64,000 nucleotides of DNA from Acetobacteraceae bacterium (GTDB lineage: Bacteria > Pseudomonadota > Alphaproteobacteria > Acetobacterales > Acetobacteraceae), in the NCBI GenBank assembly GCA_027487385.1, contig JAIYDS010000118.1, positions 1-64,000 on the forward strand, given 5' to 3'. Shown piece after piece: positions 43,363 through 53,244 of this stretch. The notes below the pieces were generated by a model, which worked only from the letters and a program-made list of their open reading frames with translations, was not told the origin of the DNA and did no database searches. The position numbers and the translations under genes are program-made. Every line of letters begins with the position of its first letter. Within the stretch, counting starts at the first letter, position 1.

Positions 43363-45060
43363 TCAGAAGCTCTGCCCGGCGAGCATCGCGACATGCTCCG
43401 CGATCGGGCCGAGGGCGAGGGCGGGCAGGTATTGCAACCCGCCCAGGATGAGGATCGCGCCGGCCAGCAGCCCGGCGAAGAGCGGGCCATGGGTCGGCAA
43501 GGTGCCAGGGCCTTCGGGCGCGCGCGGCTTGGCGGCCAGGCTGCCGGCGATGGCGAGCACGGGGATGGCGAAGCCGAACCGCCCGGCCAGCATGGCGAAG
43601 CCCAGCGTGGTGTTGAGCCAGGGCGTATCCGCCGTCAGCCCGCCAAAGGCCGAGCCATTGTTCCCCGCCGCCGAAGTGTACGCATAGAGCATCTCGGTCA
43701 GGCCATGCGGCCCGGCATCCTGGAGCGAGGCCGTGCCCACCTCCAGCACCAGCGACAGGCCGGCGAGGCCGAGGATCGCGGCGGGCAGCACCAGAACGGC
43801 GAGCATCGCAAGCTTCACCTCCCGCGCCTGCACCTTCTTGCCGAGATATTCCGGCGTGCGTCCCACCATCAGCCCGGCGATGAAGACCGCCAGCAGCGCG
43901 AAAACCAGCATGCCATAGAGGCCCGAGCCGACGCCGCCCGGCAGCACCTCGCCCAGCTGGATGAGGAAGAGCGGCACGAGGCCGCCGAGCGGCGTGAAGC
44001 TGTCCAGCATGGCATTCACCGCGCCGCAGCTGGCGCCCGTGGTGGTGGCGGTGAAAAGGGCGGCGAGCGCCAGCCCGAAGCGGAGATCCTTGCCCTCCAT
44101 GTTGCCCTGCGTGGGCGAGACACCGGCCGCGATGTGCAGCGGGTTGCCTGCGGCCTCGGCGGCGTAGATGGCGAGCGTGGCGGCCAGCACGAAGCCGACC
44201 ATCACGGCCAGCAGGGCGCGGCCCTGCCGCGCATCGCCGATCATGCGGCCAAAGGCCAGGCAAAGGCCGAAAGGGATCACCACCTGCAGGATGATCTGCA
44301 GGCTGGTGGCCAGCGCGCTGGGCCCCTCGAAGGGATGCAGCGAATTCACGCCGAAGAAGCCGCCGCCATTGGTGCCGAGATGCTTGATGGCGAGCTGGAA
44401 GGCGACGGGGCCGAGCGCGATCACCTGCTGGCCACCCGCGAGCGTCTCAGCGGTGACACTCGCTTCCAGCGTTTGCGGCACGCCCATGGCGACGAAGGCG
44501 AAGGCCGCCAGGATCGAGCCCGGCAGCAGCACCCAGAGCGTGACGCGCGTCAGGTCCGCCCAGAAATTGCCAAGCTGCGTCACGCCGCCGGTGGCGAAGG
44601 CGCGAACCACCGCGAAGGCGAGGGCGATGCCGGTGGCCGCCGAGAGGAAGTTCTGCACCGCGAGGCCCGCCATCTGGCTGAAATGCGACATCGCCGCCTC
44701 GCCCGAATAGGCCTGCCAGTTCGTGTTGGTGACGAAGGAGATGGCGGTGTTGAAGGCCAGGAAGGGCGGGATGCCTTCGAAGCCCTGCGGGTTCAGCGGC
44801 AGCACGCCCTGTAGCCGCAGCAAGGCGTAGAGCAGGGCGAAGCCGGCCGCGTTGAAGGCCAGCATGGACAGGAGATAGCCCTGCCACGCGTGGCCACGGG
44901 CGGCGTCCACGCCGGCGGCTCGCAAGAGCGCCGCATCCAACCGCGCCAGCGGCCCGAACCGGCCTTGGGCGATGGCCGCGAGCCAGGCGCCGGCCGGCAC
45001 CGCCAGGAGGAGTGCGCAGCCCAGCACGAGCGCGATCTGCGCCCATCCGATGATCGTCAT
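43363..45060 (-). CDS. kdpA: KdpA potassium-binding channel subunit
   Basis: 565 aa integral membrane protein. The four selectivity-filter-like loops are present: [35 protein letters not shown] and [12 protein letters not shown]. The start is the ATG at 45060 ([11 protein letters not shown]), next to the kdpF stop; the extension to 45144 is kdpF sequence in another frame. Confidence 0.96.
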   Translation of the reverse strand: MTIIGWAQIALVLGCALLLAVPAGAWLAAIAQGRFGPLARLDAALLRAAGVDAARGHAWQGYLLSMLAFNAAGFALLYALLRLQGVLPLNPQGFEGIPPFLAFNTAISFVTNTNWQAYSGEAAMSHFSQMAGLAVQNFLSAATGIALAFAVVRAFATGGVTQLGNFWADLTRVTLWVLLPGSILAAFAFVAMGVPQTLEASVTAETLAGGQQVIALGPVAFQLAIKHLGTNGGGFFGVNSLHPFEGPSALATSLQIILQVVIPFGLCLAFGRMIGDARQGRALLAVMVGFVLAATLAIYAAEAAGNPLHIAAGVSPTQGNMEGKDLRFGLALAALFTATTTGASCGAVNAMLDSFTPLGGLVPLFLIQLGEVLPGGVGSGLYGMLVFALLAVFIAGLMVGRTPEYLGKKVQAREVKLAMLAVLVLPAAILGLAGLSLVLEVGTASLQDAGPHGLTEMLYAYTSAAGNNGSAFGGLTADTPWLNTTLGFAMLAGRFGFAIPVLAIAGSLAAKPRAPEGPGTLPTHGPLFAGLLAGAILILGGLQYLPALALGPIAEHVAMLAGQSF

Positions 45061-45061
45061 G

Positions 45062-45151
45062 TCAGAGGCTTTCAGGCCGCAGCAGGGCCCAGAGGAGATA
45101 GCCGAACAGGCCCAGTGCGACGGCGCCGCCCAGCCAGAGTTCAAGTGCCAT
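45062..45151 (-). CDS. kdpF: KdpF small membrane subunit
   Basis: 29 aa (start [20 protein letters not shown], ending in a RPESL-type tail), one transmembrane helix. Position directly before kdpA, 1 bp from its start, and the C-terminal LLRPE motif are diagnostic of KdpF, which stabilises the complex. Confidence 0.9.
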   Translation of the reverse strand: MALELWLGGAVALGLFGYLLWALLRPESL

Positions 45152-45153
45152 GG

Positions 45154-45237
45154 TCAGACGCGCCCGCAGACCTGGGCGTAGAGCGCAAGCGCACCAAAGC
45201 CGGCCAAGCCGGCAAGGAGGAGAAGGAGGTCAAGCAT
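45154..45237 (-). CDS. 27-residue membrane peptide upstream of kdpF
   Basis: MLDLLLLLAGLAGFGALALY followed by a short polar tail (27 aa in all). It has an AGGAG-rich purine-poor leader and ends 2 bp before the kdpF start codon. Similar leucine-rich peptides precede kdpF in other proteobacteria, so it is likely a real kdp-operon peptide. Role unknown (leader or extra subunit). Confidence 0.6.
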   Translation of the reverse strand: MLDLLLLLAGLAGFGALALYAQVCGRV

Positions 45238-45340
45238 GGAAATCCCCTGGAAGAGGGGCAGAGCTTGCGGTCGGGCGCCGTGAGGGAACGATGCTGAACC
45301 GGGCTGCCGCGCATCAAGGATCCATAAAGGCCCGACGGGG

Positions 45341-45439
45341 GTGTGGTTCTACAACATGCAGATGGATGGATTCTCGTTGGGTGACCAGCGCCATCCGCTG
45401 CTGCCCGAGGCGCAGCTGGGCGTGCCCATGACGGCCTGA
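45341..45439 (+). pseudogene. C-terminal remnant of a type I restriction methylase (HsdM)
   Basis: Translation VWFYNMQMDGFSLGDQRHPL continues to a stop at 45437-45439. The VWFY-M--DGFSLGD-R signature is typical of the C-terminal part of HsdM/N-6 DNA methylases. Only about 30 codons remain, so the rest of the restriction-modification locus has been lost. Confidence 0.6.
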
Positions 45440-45585
45440 AGGCCGTCGTGACCCAGGTGCTGCGGGCAAGCTGGCAGCGCTGCCGCGTGCGTTTGAATGG
45501 GCCACACAGCGTGCCCGCTACATGACGCTGGAAACCATCGGCGCCGTGAAATCCTCCAGCCAGGCTGCCCACCGTCGCGGGCTGA
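45427..45585 (+). pseudogene. IS256-family transposase fragments joined by a deletion
   Basis: Frame one reads HDGLKAVVTQVLRASWQRCR, an internal IS256 segment (HDGLK...WQRC). After a frame change near 45490 it continues EWATQRARYMTLETI, the family C-terminus. The intervening catalytic part is deleted. The first codons overlap the HsdM tail, so the IS fragment sits at the break point of the methylase. Confidence 0.6.
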
Positions 45586-45658
45586 CGCGGCGGCTCAACA
45601 CGCCAGGGAGCGCAACTCCTGCACCACGCCTCGGGGCACGATCCGCAAAGACCGGTGC

Positions 45659-45787
45659 GCCTTATCTCAATCGTTCTCCCGCGTCGTGGGGAAATTCATC
45701 TCAACGGAGGCGCCCGCGTCGGCGTCCCAAGAGAGCCGGAGCCCGAGGGCCCCGGCCAAGTCTCGGGAGGAAACGCCAGTCACGGTA
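45659..45787 (-). pseudogene. Possible C-terminal end of a sensor histidine kinase
   Basis: One reading frame on this strand ends LAGALGLRLSWDADAG, then ASVEMNFP and a stop, reminiscent of the end of HWE-type kinase ATPase domains (GG-LSWD...G--V-M-FP). There is no ATG and no upstream domain. Weak call. Confidence 0.25.
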
Positions 45788-46153
45788 TCGCCTGGCAACG
45801 GCCCCTGGGGGACCGCTCCGCCGGCGACGGGCGGAGGAGGTGAGCCGCGATGGCCGATCGGCCGGGGCGGCGGATATGTTTCGCGGTCTTCGCGCGTGAA
45901 ATAGATGCCAAGACTGCCGCCCTAGGCCGCGCTCGCCGCTGCAAGCACCGCCGCCTCCACCGAGGGGTGGGGGGCGGCGAGGTCGCGTGCAGATGGGCAC
46001 CCAAGGTAGCGCCGAAAAATGCGGATATGGGCAACAGATCGGTCTGGAGGGTCGAAAGAAGCAGGGCGTTGATCATCGGCCGGGTCGCGGCGGGTGGGGC
46101 ATGCTCATGACTCCCATATAGGCGAGTTTATATCGTGAATCAATAAAAATCAC

Positions 46154-46182
46154 TTGGCAGAAATGGTAAATATCCTTATCAC
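46154..46182 (+). promoter_or_regulatory. Sigma70-like promoter of the Bug/TauD/sulfate operon
   Basis: TTGGCA and TATCAC are 17 bp apart in an AT-rich patch 114 bp before the first Bug gene, followed by a 10-bp palindrome CATACGTATG at 46183-46192 that could be an operator overlapping the transcription start. Consensus match is only moderate. Confidence 0.35.
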
Positions 46183-46295
46183 CATACGTATGAGTGAATT
46201 TCCAGAGACCCTGCCCCGCCTGCCCCAGGCCCGGGAGCGATGTCGCCGGCGCTGAGCCCCCGCCCAGTCCGCCATCCCCTTCCCGGAGCCCATCC

Positions 46296-47255
46296 ATGAT
46301 CCCTCGCCGCCTCCTGTTGGCAGCCGCCGCGCTGCCCCTGCCGGCCCGCGCCTTGCCGCAACGCCCGCTGCGCCTTGTCGTGTCCTCCGCCCCCGGCGCC
46401 AGCCTCGATGCGCTGGCCCGCATCATTGCCCCCAATTTCAGCGCCCGCCTGGGCCAGCCCGTCATCATCGAGAACCAGGGCGGGGCCAATGGCCTGCTCG
46501 CCGCCCAGCAGGTGGCTCGCGCCGAGGCCGACGGCACCACGCTGCTGCTGACGGGCGATGCCATCGTGCTCGCCAGCCTGGCGCAGCCGCAATCGGGCCT
46601 CGCCTTCGAGACGGCCTTCGCCCCCGTCACGCAGCTGGTCCGGGCGGCGCAGATCCTCGTTACCCATCCGGGCGCGCCTTTCCGTGACATCGCGGGCTAT
46701 GTGGCGGCCGTTCGTGCGCGGCCCGGCGCGTTCAACATCGGCATTCCGGCCCAGGCCGGCATCGCACAGGTGGTGCACGAGATGCTGGCCGCGCGCCTTG
46801 GTGGCCTGCGCGTCGAATTCATCAGCTACCGGGGCGGTGGTCCCGCCATCACCGATCTGATCGCGCGCAACACCGACGCGCTGGTCATCACCCTCCCGGC
46901 CGTGACCGAACAGATCCGCCAAGGTGCGATCCTCCCGCTCGCCGTCAGCACCGCGACGCGCGACCCCGCCCTGCCCGAGGTGCCGACGCTCGCCGAGACG
47001 GTAGCGCCGGGTTTTGACGTCGATTCCTGGCAGGGCGTGCTGGCCCCTGCACGCACGCCGCCGGCCACCGTTGCCGCGCTGCACGAGGTCCTGACCGCGA
47101 GCCTCGCCGAGCCCGCTTTGGCCGAGCGCCTGCGCGGCCTCGGCTTCGTCGTCACCGGCCTTGCCCCTGAGGCCTTCCGCGCGCGCGCCGCCGCCAGCAG
47201 CGCGCAATTCGCCCCCGTCATCCGCGCCATCGCCGACGCCACCCCGAGAGGTTGA
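46296..47255 (+). CDS. Bug (TctC) substrate-binding protein, first of a tandem pair
   Basis: 319 aa with signal peptide (MIPRRLLLAAAALPLPARA). Bug motifs: PLRLVVSSAPGASLDALARI, IIENQGGANGLLAA, and FISYRGGGPAITDLIARN. It lacks the common final Asp/Glu-rich ligand loop of citrate binders, so specificity is unknown. GGAG precedes the ATG. A second Bug gene follows after 5 bp, unusual pairing that suggests two related ligands or a duplication. Confidence 0.88.
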   Translation: MIPRRLLLAAAALPLPARALPQRPLRLVVSSAPGASLDALARIIAPNFSARLGQPVIIENQGGANGLLAAQQVARAEADGTTLLLTGDAIVLASLAQPQSGLAFETAFAPVTQLVRAAQILVTHPGAPFRDIAGYVAAVRARPGAFNIGIPAQAGIAQVVHEMLAARLGGLRVEFISYRGGGPAITDLIARNTDALVITLPAVTEQIRQGAILPLAVSTATRDPALPEVPTLAETVAPGFDVDSWQGVLAPARTPPATVAALHEVLTASLAEPALAERLRGLGFVVTGLAPEAFRARAAASSAQFAPVIRAIADATPRG

Positions 47256-47260
47256 GAGCC

Positions 47261-48211
47261 ATGCTTCGTCGTCACGCCCTGCTGGCCCTGCTCAGCACGC
47301 CCGCCATCGCCCGTGCGCAGGCGCGCAGCCTGCGCGCCATCGTGCCCTTCCCGCCCGGCGGCGGGGTGGATGTCTTTGCGCGCATCCTGGCCCCCGCCCT
47401 GGGCGCCGCCCTTGGCCAGGCCGTGGTGGTCGAGAATATCGGCGGCGCCTCCTCGCGCCTGGGCACGCAAGCGCTGCTGCGCGCCGCGCCCGATGGTCAG
47501 ACCATCCTGATCACCAATGACACGCTGGCCGCCGTCGAGGCCCTGCCGGTGGTCGGGGCCGGGCCCTTCCTTCCGGGCTTGGCGCCGGTGCTTCTGGGCG
47601 CCTCCGCCGCGCAGCTGCTCATCACCCATCCGCGCTCCGGCCTCGCCACCGCCGCGGATTATGCAGCCCGGCTGCGATCTGGGCGGGGGGTGAATGTGGG
47701 CATCCCGGGCCTCGGCTCCTCGCAGCACTTCGCCTCCGAGTTGATCGGCCAGGCGCTGGGCGGGCGGCCCGAGCATGTCGCCTATCGCGGCGGCGGCCCG
47801 CTGCTGACCGACCTGCTGGCCGGTACGGTGGATGCGGGTGTCGTCACGCTCGGCGCCGGCATCGAGCATCTGCGGGATGGGCGGCTGGTCGGTCTCGGCG
47901 TCACCTCGCCGCAGCGCGCGGCGGCGGCGCCAGGCATTCCGGCCTTCGCCGAAGGCCTCGCCCCGGGCTTTGCGGTGGAGACCTGGATGGGCGTGCTCGC
48001 GCCCGCGGGCACCCCACCGGCCATCCTCGCGCAGCTGCATGCCGCGAGCCTGACCGCTCTGCGCCGCACCGCCGTCACCGAGCGGCTGGCCGCCCTCGGC
48101 TTCGAGTCCCCCGGTCTGCCGCCCGAGGAATTCGGTGCCGTCCTGCGCGACAATGTGAACCGCTTCCGCGCCATCGCGCAGCTGCTCGGCCTGCGCGCAG
48201 GGGAGGCCTGA
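47261..48211 (+). CDS. Bug (TctC) substrate-binding protein, second of the pair
   Basis: 316 aa, signal peptide ending ARAQ. Motifs: LRAIVPFPPGGGVDVFARI, VVENIGGASSRLGT, AAPDGQTILI and HVAYRGGGPLLTDLLAG. The ATG at 47261 is preferred to a TTG at 47252 just upstream. It ends 3 bp before the TauD-like gene, so uptake and oxygenation are co-expressed. Confidence 0.88.
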   Translation: MLRRHALLALLSTPAIARAQARSLRAIVPFPPGGGVDVFARILAPALGAALGQAVVVENIGGASSRLGTQALLRAAPDGQTILITNDTLAAVEALPVVGAGPFLPGLAPVLLGASAAQLLITHPRSGLATAADYAARLRSGRGVNVGIPGLGSSQHFASELIGQALGGRPEHVAYRGGGPLLTDLLAGTVDAGVVTLGAGIEHLRDGRLVGLGVTSPQRAAAAPGIPAFAEGLAPGFAVETWMGVLAPAGTPPAILAQLHAASLTALRRTAVTERLAALGFESPGLPPEEFGAVLRDNVNRFRAIAQLLGLRAGEA

Positions 48212-48214
48212 GCC

Positions 48215-49063
48215 ATGGACATGCCGCTTCCGCCCCGCCAGGGCCTGCAGCTTCGCCGCCTCTCGCCGCATCTCGGCGCGGAGGTCGAGGGCCTCGACAT
48301 CACGCGCCCGCTGACACCCGCCCAGGTGGCCGCGCTGCGCGAGGCGCTCGGCGAGCACGGCGTGCTCTTCTTCCGCGACCAGCGCTTCGACTTCGAGAGC
48401 CAGAAGCGCTTCGGCCGCTATTTCGGCGAGCTCGCCATCCACCCCAACACGCCCGGGCCCGAGGGGCATCCGGAAATCCTGCCGATCCATGCCGATGCGA
48501 ACTCCAAGGTCATCGCGGGCGAGCGCTGGCACTCCGACGTCTCCTGCATGCAGGAACCGCCCTTGGGCTCCATCCTGCACATCCACGCGACGCCGCCGTT
48601 GGGTGGCGACACGCTCTTCGCAAGCCTGACCGCGGCCTACGGGGCGCTCTCACCGCGGCTCAAGGCCTATCTGGAGGGGCTGACCGCGACGCATTCGGGC
48701 GAGCGCAACTACCGCCGCCGCAACGCGCTGAACGGCGTGGATGACCGCGGGCGCGTCTTCCCCTCAGCCGTGCATCCGGTGGTGATCCGCCACCCGATCA
48801 GCGGGCGCCCGGCGCTCTATGTGAACCGGCTCTTCACGCTCCGGATCAACGAGGTGAGCGAGGAGGAGAGCGAGGCGATCCTGCGCCTGCTCCATGAGCA
48901 TGCGGAGAAACCGGATTTCCAGATCCGTTTCCAGTGGCGGCCGCATTCCGTCGCCTTCTGGGACAACCGCGCCGTGCAGCACCTGGCGATCTGGGATTAT
49001 TTCCCGGAAACGCGCAGCGGCTCTCGCGTAACCGTGAAGGGCGAAAGGCTGGTTGGGCCATGA
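48215..49063 (+). CDS. TauD/TfdA-family Fe(II)/2-oxoglutarate dioxygenase
   Basis: 282 aa. Iron ligands His106 and Asp108 (WHSD) and His256 (VQHLAIWDY); the 2-oxoglutarate-binding Arg is Arg271. Members oxidise taurine, alkane- or aryl-sulfonates, sulfate esters and related acids. The downstream sulfate transporter genes favour a sulfonate or sulfate ester as substrate, releasing sulfite or sulfate. Stop and start overlap (ATGA) with the next gene. Confidence 0.9.
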   Translation: MDMPLPPRQGLQLRRLSPHLGAEVEGLDITRPLTPAQVAALREALGEHGVLFFRDQRFDFESQKRFGRYFGELAIHPNTPGPEGHPEILPIHADANSKVIAGERWHSDVSCMQEPPLGSILHIHATPPLGGDTLFASLTAAYGALSPRLKAYLEGLTATHSGERNYRRRNALNGVDDRGRVFPSAVHPVVIRHPISGRPALYVNRLFTLRINEVSEEESEAILRLLHEHAEKPDFQIRFQWRPHSVAFWDNRAVQHLAIWDYFPETRSGSRVTVKGERLVGP

Positions 49064-49464
49064 GTTCCACCGCTTTGGCATTCCCCGTCCTGGACGAGGT
49101 GCGGGCCCGTGCCGCCACAGACGGCGTCCTGGTTGAGGTGACCACGCTCGAGGGGCATCACCTGCGCTTTGCCGTTCATCGAATGGCCCTGGCCGCTGTC
49201 GCCGCGACACTGCTCGACGCCGGCCGCCGGCTGGCAACGCAGCAGCCGGTCGCGCCGGCCGCTCTCGTCCACACTGATGCGGTCGGCCTCGCCCAGACCG
49301 ATCAGGGACAACCGCTCCTGGTGCTCGAAAGCGGTGGCATTGCCCTGTCCTATGCGCTGCCAGCCGCGAGCCTGGCCGCCTTGGGCGAAGCGCTGCGCGA
49401 AGCTTTTTCTTTGCCAGGCGAGGAGTTCCTCGCCCATCCTCCCGGAAGGAGACACGACGCATGA
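49060..49464 (+). CDS. Small unknown protein between TauD and sulfate transport genes
   Basis: 134 aa, soluble, no signal peptide. A beta-rich first half ([20 protein letters not shown]) and an alanine-rich helical second half. Both ends overlap neighbours by 4 bp (ATGA), so it is tightly coupled to the dioxygenase and to cysP. I do not recognise the family. It could be a cytoplasmic accessory or a small sensor for sulfur status. Confidence 0.6.
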   Translation: MSSTALAFPVLDEVRARAATDGVLVEVTTLEGHHLRFAVHRMALAAVAATLLDAGRRLATQQPVAPAALVHTDAVGLAQTDQGQPLLVLESGGIALSYALPAASLAALGEALREAFSLPGEEFLAHPPGRRHDA

Positions 49465-50476
49465 GCTTTCCGTCCCTGACCCGCCGTGCGCTGATCGCGG
49501 CCAGCCCGGCCGTCGCCGTGACGCCCGCCCTCGGCCAGGCCACGCCCCCGCTGCTGAACGTCAGCTATGATCCGACGCGCGAATTCTACCGCGAGTTCAA
49601 CGCCGCTTTTGCCACCCAATGGGCCGGGCGCGGCCACCCGCGCCCCGTGATCAACACCTCCCATGGTGGGTCGGGTCGGCAGGCGCGCAGTGTCCGACGG
49701 TCTCGCCGCGGATGTGCTGACCCTGGCACTGGCTTATGACATCGACGCCGTAGCGGAGCGCGGGCTCCTGGTGCGCGACTGGCAGCGCCGCCTGCCCAAC
49801 AACGCCTGCCCCCTATACCAGCACGATCGTTTTCCTGGTCCGGCGCGGCAATCCCAAGGCGATCCGCGATTGGGGGGATCTCGTGAAGCCCGGGGTTTCC
49901 GTCATCACCCCCAATCCCAAGACTTCCGGTGGCGCGCGCTGGAACTACCTGGCTTTCTGGGCGTGGGCGCTGCGCCAGCCTGGCGGCAGTGCGGCGACGG
50001 CCGAGCAGGCCATCGCGCAGTTGTACCGCCAGGTTCCGGTGCTCGATACCGGCGCACGCGGCTCCACAACGACCTTCGTGCAGCGCGGCCAGGGAGATGT
50101 CTTCCTCTCCTGGGAGAATGAGGCGCATCTTGCGATCCAGGAGTTCCCGCAGGCAGGGCTCGAGATCATCTACCCACCCCTCTCGATCCTGGCCGAACCG
50201 CCGGTGGCGGTCGTGGACCAGAATGTCGATCGCCGCGGGACCCGCATCCTGGCGACCGCCTACCTCAACCACCTCTACACGGATGAGGGCCAGTCCCTGG
50301 CCGCCAAGCATTTCTATCGGCCACGCAACGCCGGCATCCTGGCCGCGAATGCGCGTCGCTTCCCGCAGATCGAGCTCGTCACGATTGACGACGTGTTTCA
50401 AGGATGGGCGAATGCGCAGCGCACACATTTTGACGATGGAGGCGTCTTCGACCGCATCTATCGCCCCGGCCGCTGA
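49461..50476 (+). pseudogene. cysP: Sulfate/thiosulfate-binding protein gene with two frameshifts
   Basis: The three frames together encode a normal sulfate-binding protein: signal peptide plus [20 protein letters not shown], then [20 protein letters not shown], then [40 protein letters not shown] and EPPVAVVDQNVDRRGTR. The first shift falls in a GC repeat near 49683-49692 (2 bp lost), the second in a C-run at 49809-49813 (1 bp gained). Both are in simple repeats, so sequencing error is as likely as real decay. The rest of the transporter is intact. Confidence 0.75.
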
Positions 50477-50486
50477 GCCGTCGCGC

Positions 50487-51353
50487 ATGGCAGCGAGCCT
50501 CGCCACCTCAGGTGACCGCAACGCAGCCAGGGGCCGGCGACGTCATGCGCTGCCGGGCTTTCGCCTCGCGCTTGGCATCACGCTGGCCTGGCTCGGGCTG
50601 ATCGTGCTCGTCCCGCTGGCCGCCTTGGCGCTCAAGCCGTGGGAGCTGGGCATCGCGGGTGTTCTGGACGTGCTGACGGAAGCACGCGTCCTCGCCGCGC
50701 TCAGACTGTCTTTCGGGGCGGCACTGGTGGCGGCGCTGGTGAGCGTGCCCCTGGGCGTCCTGTTTGCCTGGGTCATCACGCGCTACAGCTTTCCCGGACG
50801 TCGCCTCCTCGATGGCCTCCTTGACCTGCCCTTCGCGCTGCCGACGGCGGTTGCCGGCCTTGCCTTGACGGCGCTCTTCGCGCCCAATGGCTGGCTTGGC
50901 GCGCCCCTCGCGGGGCTGTTCGGCTGGCAGGTGGCCTACAAGCCGGCCGGGATCGTGGTCGCGCTGATCTTCGTGGCCCTTCCCTTCATCGTGCGCACGG
51001 TGGAGCCGTTCCTGCGCGACCTCTCGCTCGATGCGGAGGAGGCGGCCGCGACGCTCGGTGCCACCCGGGCACAGACCATCTGGCTTGTGGTGCTGCCCGC
51101 CTTGCTGCCGGCGACCATCACGGGTTTTTCCCTCGGCTTCGCAAGGGCCGTGGGCGAATATGGCAGTGTCATCTTCATCGCGGGGAACATGCCGATGGTG
51201 AGCGAGATCGCGCCGCTGCTCATCGTGGTGAAGCTCGAGCAGTTCAACTACGCCGCCGCGGCGGCCATCGGGCTCGGCATGTTGCTGATCTCCTTCATCG
51301 TGCTCCTCGCGCTCAATCTCTGGCAGCGGGCGCTGCGCCGGGGGCATGAATGA
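50487..51353 (+). CDS. cysT: Sulfate ABC transporter permease CysT
   Basis: 288 aa with six transmembrane segments and the permease EAA loop ([18 protein letters not shown]). Family signature [16 protein letters not shown]. The start is set at the ATG at 50487 ([10 protein letters not shown]); an in-frame ATG at 50436 is possible but overlaps the binding-protein gene. It pairs with CysW and CysA to import sulfate or thiosulfate. Confidence 0.92.
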   Translation: MAASLATSGDRNAARGRRRHALPGFRLALGITLAWLGLIVLVPLAALALKPWELGIAGVLDVLTEARVLAALRLSFGAALVAALVSVPLGVLFAWVITRYSFPGRRLLDGLLDLPFALPTAVAGLALTALFAPNGWLGAPLAGLFGWQVAYKPAGIVVALIFVALPFIVRTVEPFLRDLSLDAEEAAATLGATRAQTIWLVVLPALLPATITGFSLGFARAVGEYGSVIFIAGNMPMVSEIAPLLIVVKLEQFNYAAAAAIGLGMLLISFIVLLALNLWQRALRRGHE

Positions 51354-52195
51354 GCCCGCCGCGCCGCCCCGCCGCCGCCGATCCCGCCTGGTTGCGTTGG
51401 GGCCTGACCCTGCTCGCCGTGACCCTGGCCTTGGTCATCTTCATCCTGCCGCTGGCCGCTGTCCTGGCTGAGGCATTGCGACGCGGCTGGGCGCCGGCGG
51501 TCGCCGCGATCGTCGAGCCGGACACCATCGCTGCCATTCGTCTGACCCTGCTGGTGGCGGTGATCGCGGTGCCGGTGAACACGATCGGTGGCATTGCCGC
51601 AGCCTGGGCCATCGCGAAGTTCGACTTTGCCGGCAAACGACTGCTGATCACGCTCATTGAACTGCCCTTCTCCGTCTCGCCGGTGATCTCCGGCCTGGTC
51701 TATGTGCTGCTTTTCGGCGCGCAGGGCTATTTCGGATCCTGGCTTCGGGAGAACGACATCCAGATCATCTTCGCGCTGCCCGGCCTCGTGCTTGCGACGG
51801 TGTTCGTCACCTTCCCCTTCGTCGCACGCACGCTGGTCCCGCTGATGCAGGAACAGGGCCGCGAGGAGGAGGAGGCGGCGGCGACGCTCGGCGCCTCGGG
51901 ATGGAGCATCTTCTGGCGCGTGACATTGCCCAATGTGAAATGGGCGCTGCTGGCCGGCGTGCTTCTGTGCAACGCCCGGGCCATGGGCGAGTTCGGCGCC
52001 GTCTCCGTCGTCTCGGGCCATATCCGGGGGCAGACGAACACGATGCCCCTGCACGTGGAGATCCTCTACAATGAATACATGTTCGTGGGCGCCTTCGCCG
52101 TGGCCGCGCTTCTGGCGTTGCTTGGCCTCTTGACGCTGGCCGCCAAGGCGATGCTGGAAGCACGCGCAGGTCGCCAGATCGGAGGTGCGGCATGA
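51350..52195 (+). CDS. cysW: Sulfate ABC transporter permease CysW
   Basis: 281 aa. The permease loop ([19 protein letters not shown]), the [20 protein letters not shown] segment and the C-terminal [17 protein letters not shown] are specific for CysW. Start overlaps the cysT stop (ATGA) and stop overlaps cysA (ATGA). Confidence 0.95.
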   Translation: MSPPRRPAAADPAWLRWGLTLLAVTLALVIFILPLAAVLAEALRRGWAPAVAAIVEPDTIAAIRLTLLVAVIAVPVNTIGGIAAAWAIAKFDFAGKRLLITLIELPFSVSPVISGLVYVLLFGAQGYFGSWLRENDIQIIFALPGLVLATVFVTFPFVARTLVPLMQEQGREEEEAAATLGASGWSIFWRVTLPNVKWALLAGVLLCNARAMGEFGAVSVVSGHIRGQTNTMPLHVEILYNEYMFVGAFAVAALLALLGLLTLAAKAMLEARAGRQIGGAA

Positions 52196-53244
52196 CGGTC
52201 GAGATCGATGGCGTCGTTCGCCGCTTCGATGCGGTCACGGCGCTGGATGGCGTGTCGCTCTCCCTCGCGGAGGGGGAGTTCGTGGCGCTGCTGGGCCCGT
52301 CCGGATCGGGCAAGACGAGTCTGCTGCGCATTCTGGCCGGCCTCGACTTCCCGGATCAGGGCCAGGTCCGCATCGCGGGGCTGGACGTGGCGCAGGTGCC
52401 CGCGCGGCTGCGCCGCGTGGGCGTTGTCTTCCAGCATTATGCGCTGTTCCGGCACATGACCGCTTTCGAGAACGTGGCCTTCGGCCTGCGGGTCCGTCCC
52501 CGGCGGCAGCGGCCCGCCGGTGCCGTGATCGAGCGCCACGTGCGCCAGTTGCTGGAGCTGATGCAGATCCCGGAGCTCGGCTCCCGCTATCCTCAGCAGA
52601 TTTCGGGCGGGCAGCGCCAGCGCGTGGCACTCGCCCGCGCACTGGCGATTGAGCCACGGCTGCTGCTGCTGGATGAGCCCTTTGGCGCGCTGGATGCCCT
52701 GGTCCGCAAGGATGTCCGGCGCTGGGTGCGTGGACTGCATGCGCAGCTGGGCCTCACTTCCATCCTGGTCACGCACGACCAGGAGGAGGCGATGGAAATG
52801 GCGGATCGGGTCGCGGTCATGGAGCGCGGACGCATCGTTCAGGTGGATCGGCCTCAGGCGCTGCTCGATGCCCCTGCGACCCCTTTCGTCGCAGGCTTTC
52901 TCGGGGACGCGGCGCGCCTGCCGGCTCGGGCCGAGCAGGGGTGGCTGGTGCTGGAGGGCTTTGGCCCGATGGGATCAACGTCCCTGCCGGATGGCCCTGT
53001 GGATGTCTTCCTGCGACCGCACATGGTGCGGGCCTCGGCGCACCGGCCCACTGCGCCGGCCGCGCTGGTCCGCCGTCTGCTGCCCTCGGAGACTGCGCAT
53101 CCCCGTGTCCTGGTCGAGTGGAATGGCCTGACCATGGAGGGCTATGCGGAGGACGAGTTGCTGCCTGGGGCCCCTTGCGCCCTCGGATTCTCCGGCATGA
53201 TCGCCTTCCCCCGGCTTGGGCCGCCGCAAGCCGCCTCGTCCTAG
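52192..53244 (+). CDS. cysA: Sulfate ABC transporter ATP-binding protein CysA
   Basis: 350 aa. Walker A GPSGSGKT (35-42), signature SGGQRQR, Walker [13 protein letters not shown], switch His in [16 protein letters not shown]-like C-terminal domain (about 240-345) is shorter than in E. coli CysA. It is the last gene of the operon that starts with the tandem Bug receptors. Confidence 0.94.
   Translation: MTVEIDGVVRRFDAVTALDGVSLSLAEGEFVALLGPSGSGKTSLLRILAGLDFPDQGQVRIAGLDVAQVPARLRRVGVVFQHYALFRHMTAFENVAFGLRVRPRRQRPAGAVIERHVRQLLELMQIPELGSRYPQQISGGQRQRVALARALAIEPRLLLLDEPFGALDALVRKDVRRWVRGLHAQLGLTSILVTHDQEEAMEMADRVAVMERGRIVQVDRPQALLDAPATPFVAGFLGDAARLPARAEQGWLVLEGFGPMGSTSLPDGPVDVFLRPHMVRASAHRPTAPAALVRRLLPSETAHPRVLVEWNGLTMEGYAEDELLPGAPCALGFSGMIAFPRLGPPQAASS

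Larger units (their letters stand above)
45238..46295. other. Gap with HsdM tail, IS256 pieces and a promoter region
   Basis: 1058 bp. The left end holds the kdp promoter region; then come the HsdM tail (45341-45439), IS256 pieces (45427-45585), a possible histidine-kinase tail on the other strand (45659-45787) and finally an AT-rich promoter region (46100-46200) in front of the Bug receptor operon. No intact gene. Confidence 0.6.

Noticed and set aside
40409..43687. Plus-strand open frame of 1092 codons
   Set aside because: Antisense to kdpB and kdpC; composition is that of a mirrored high-GC gene.
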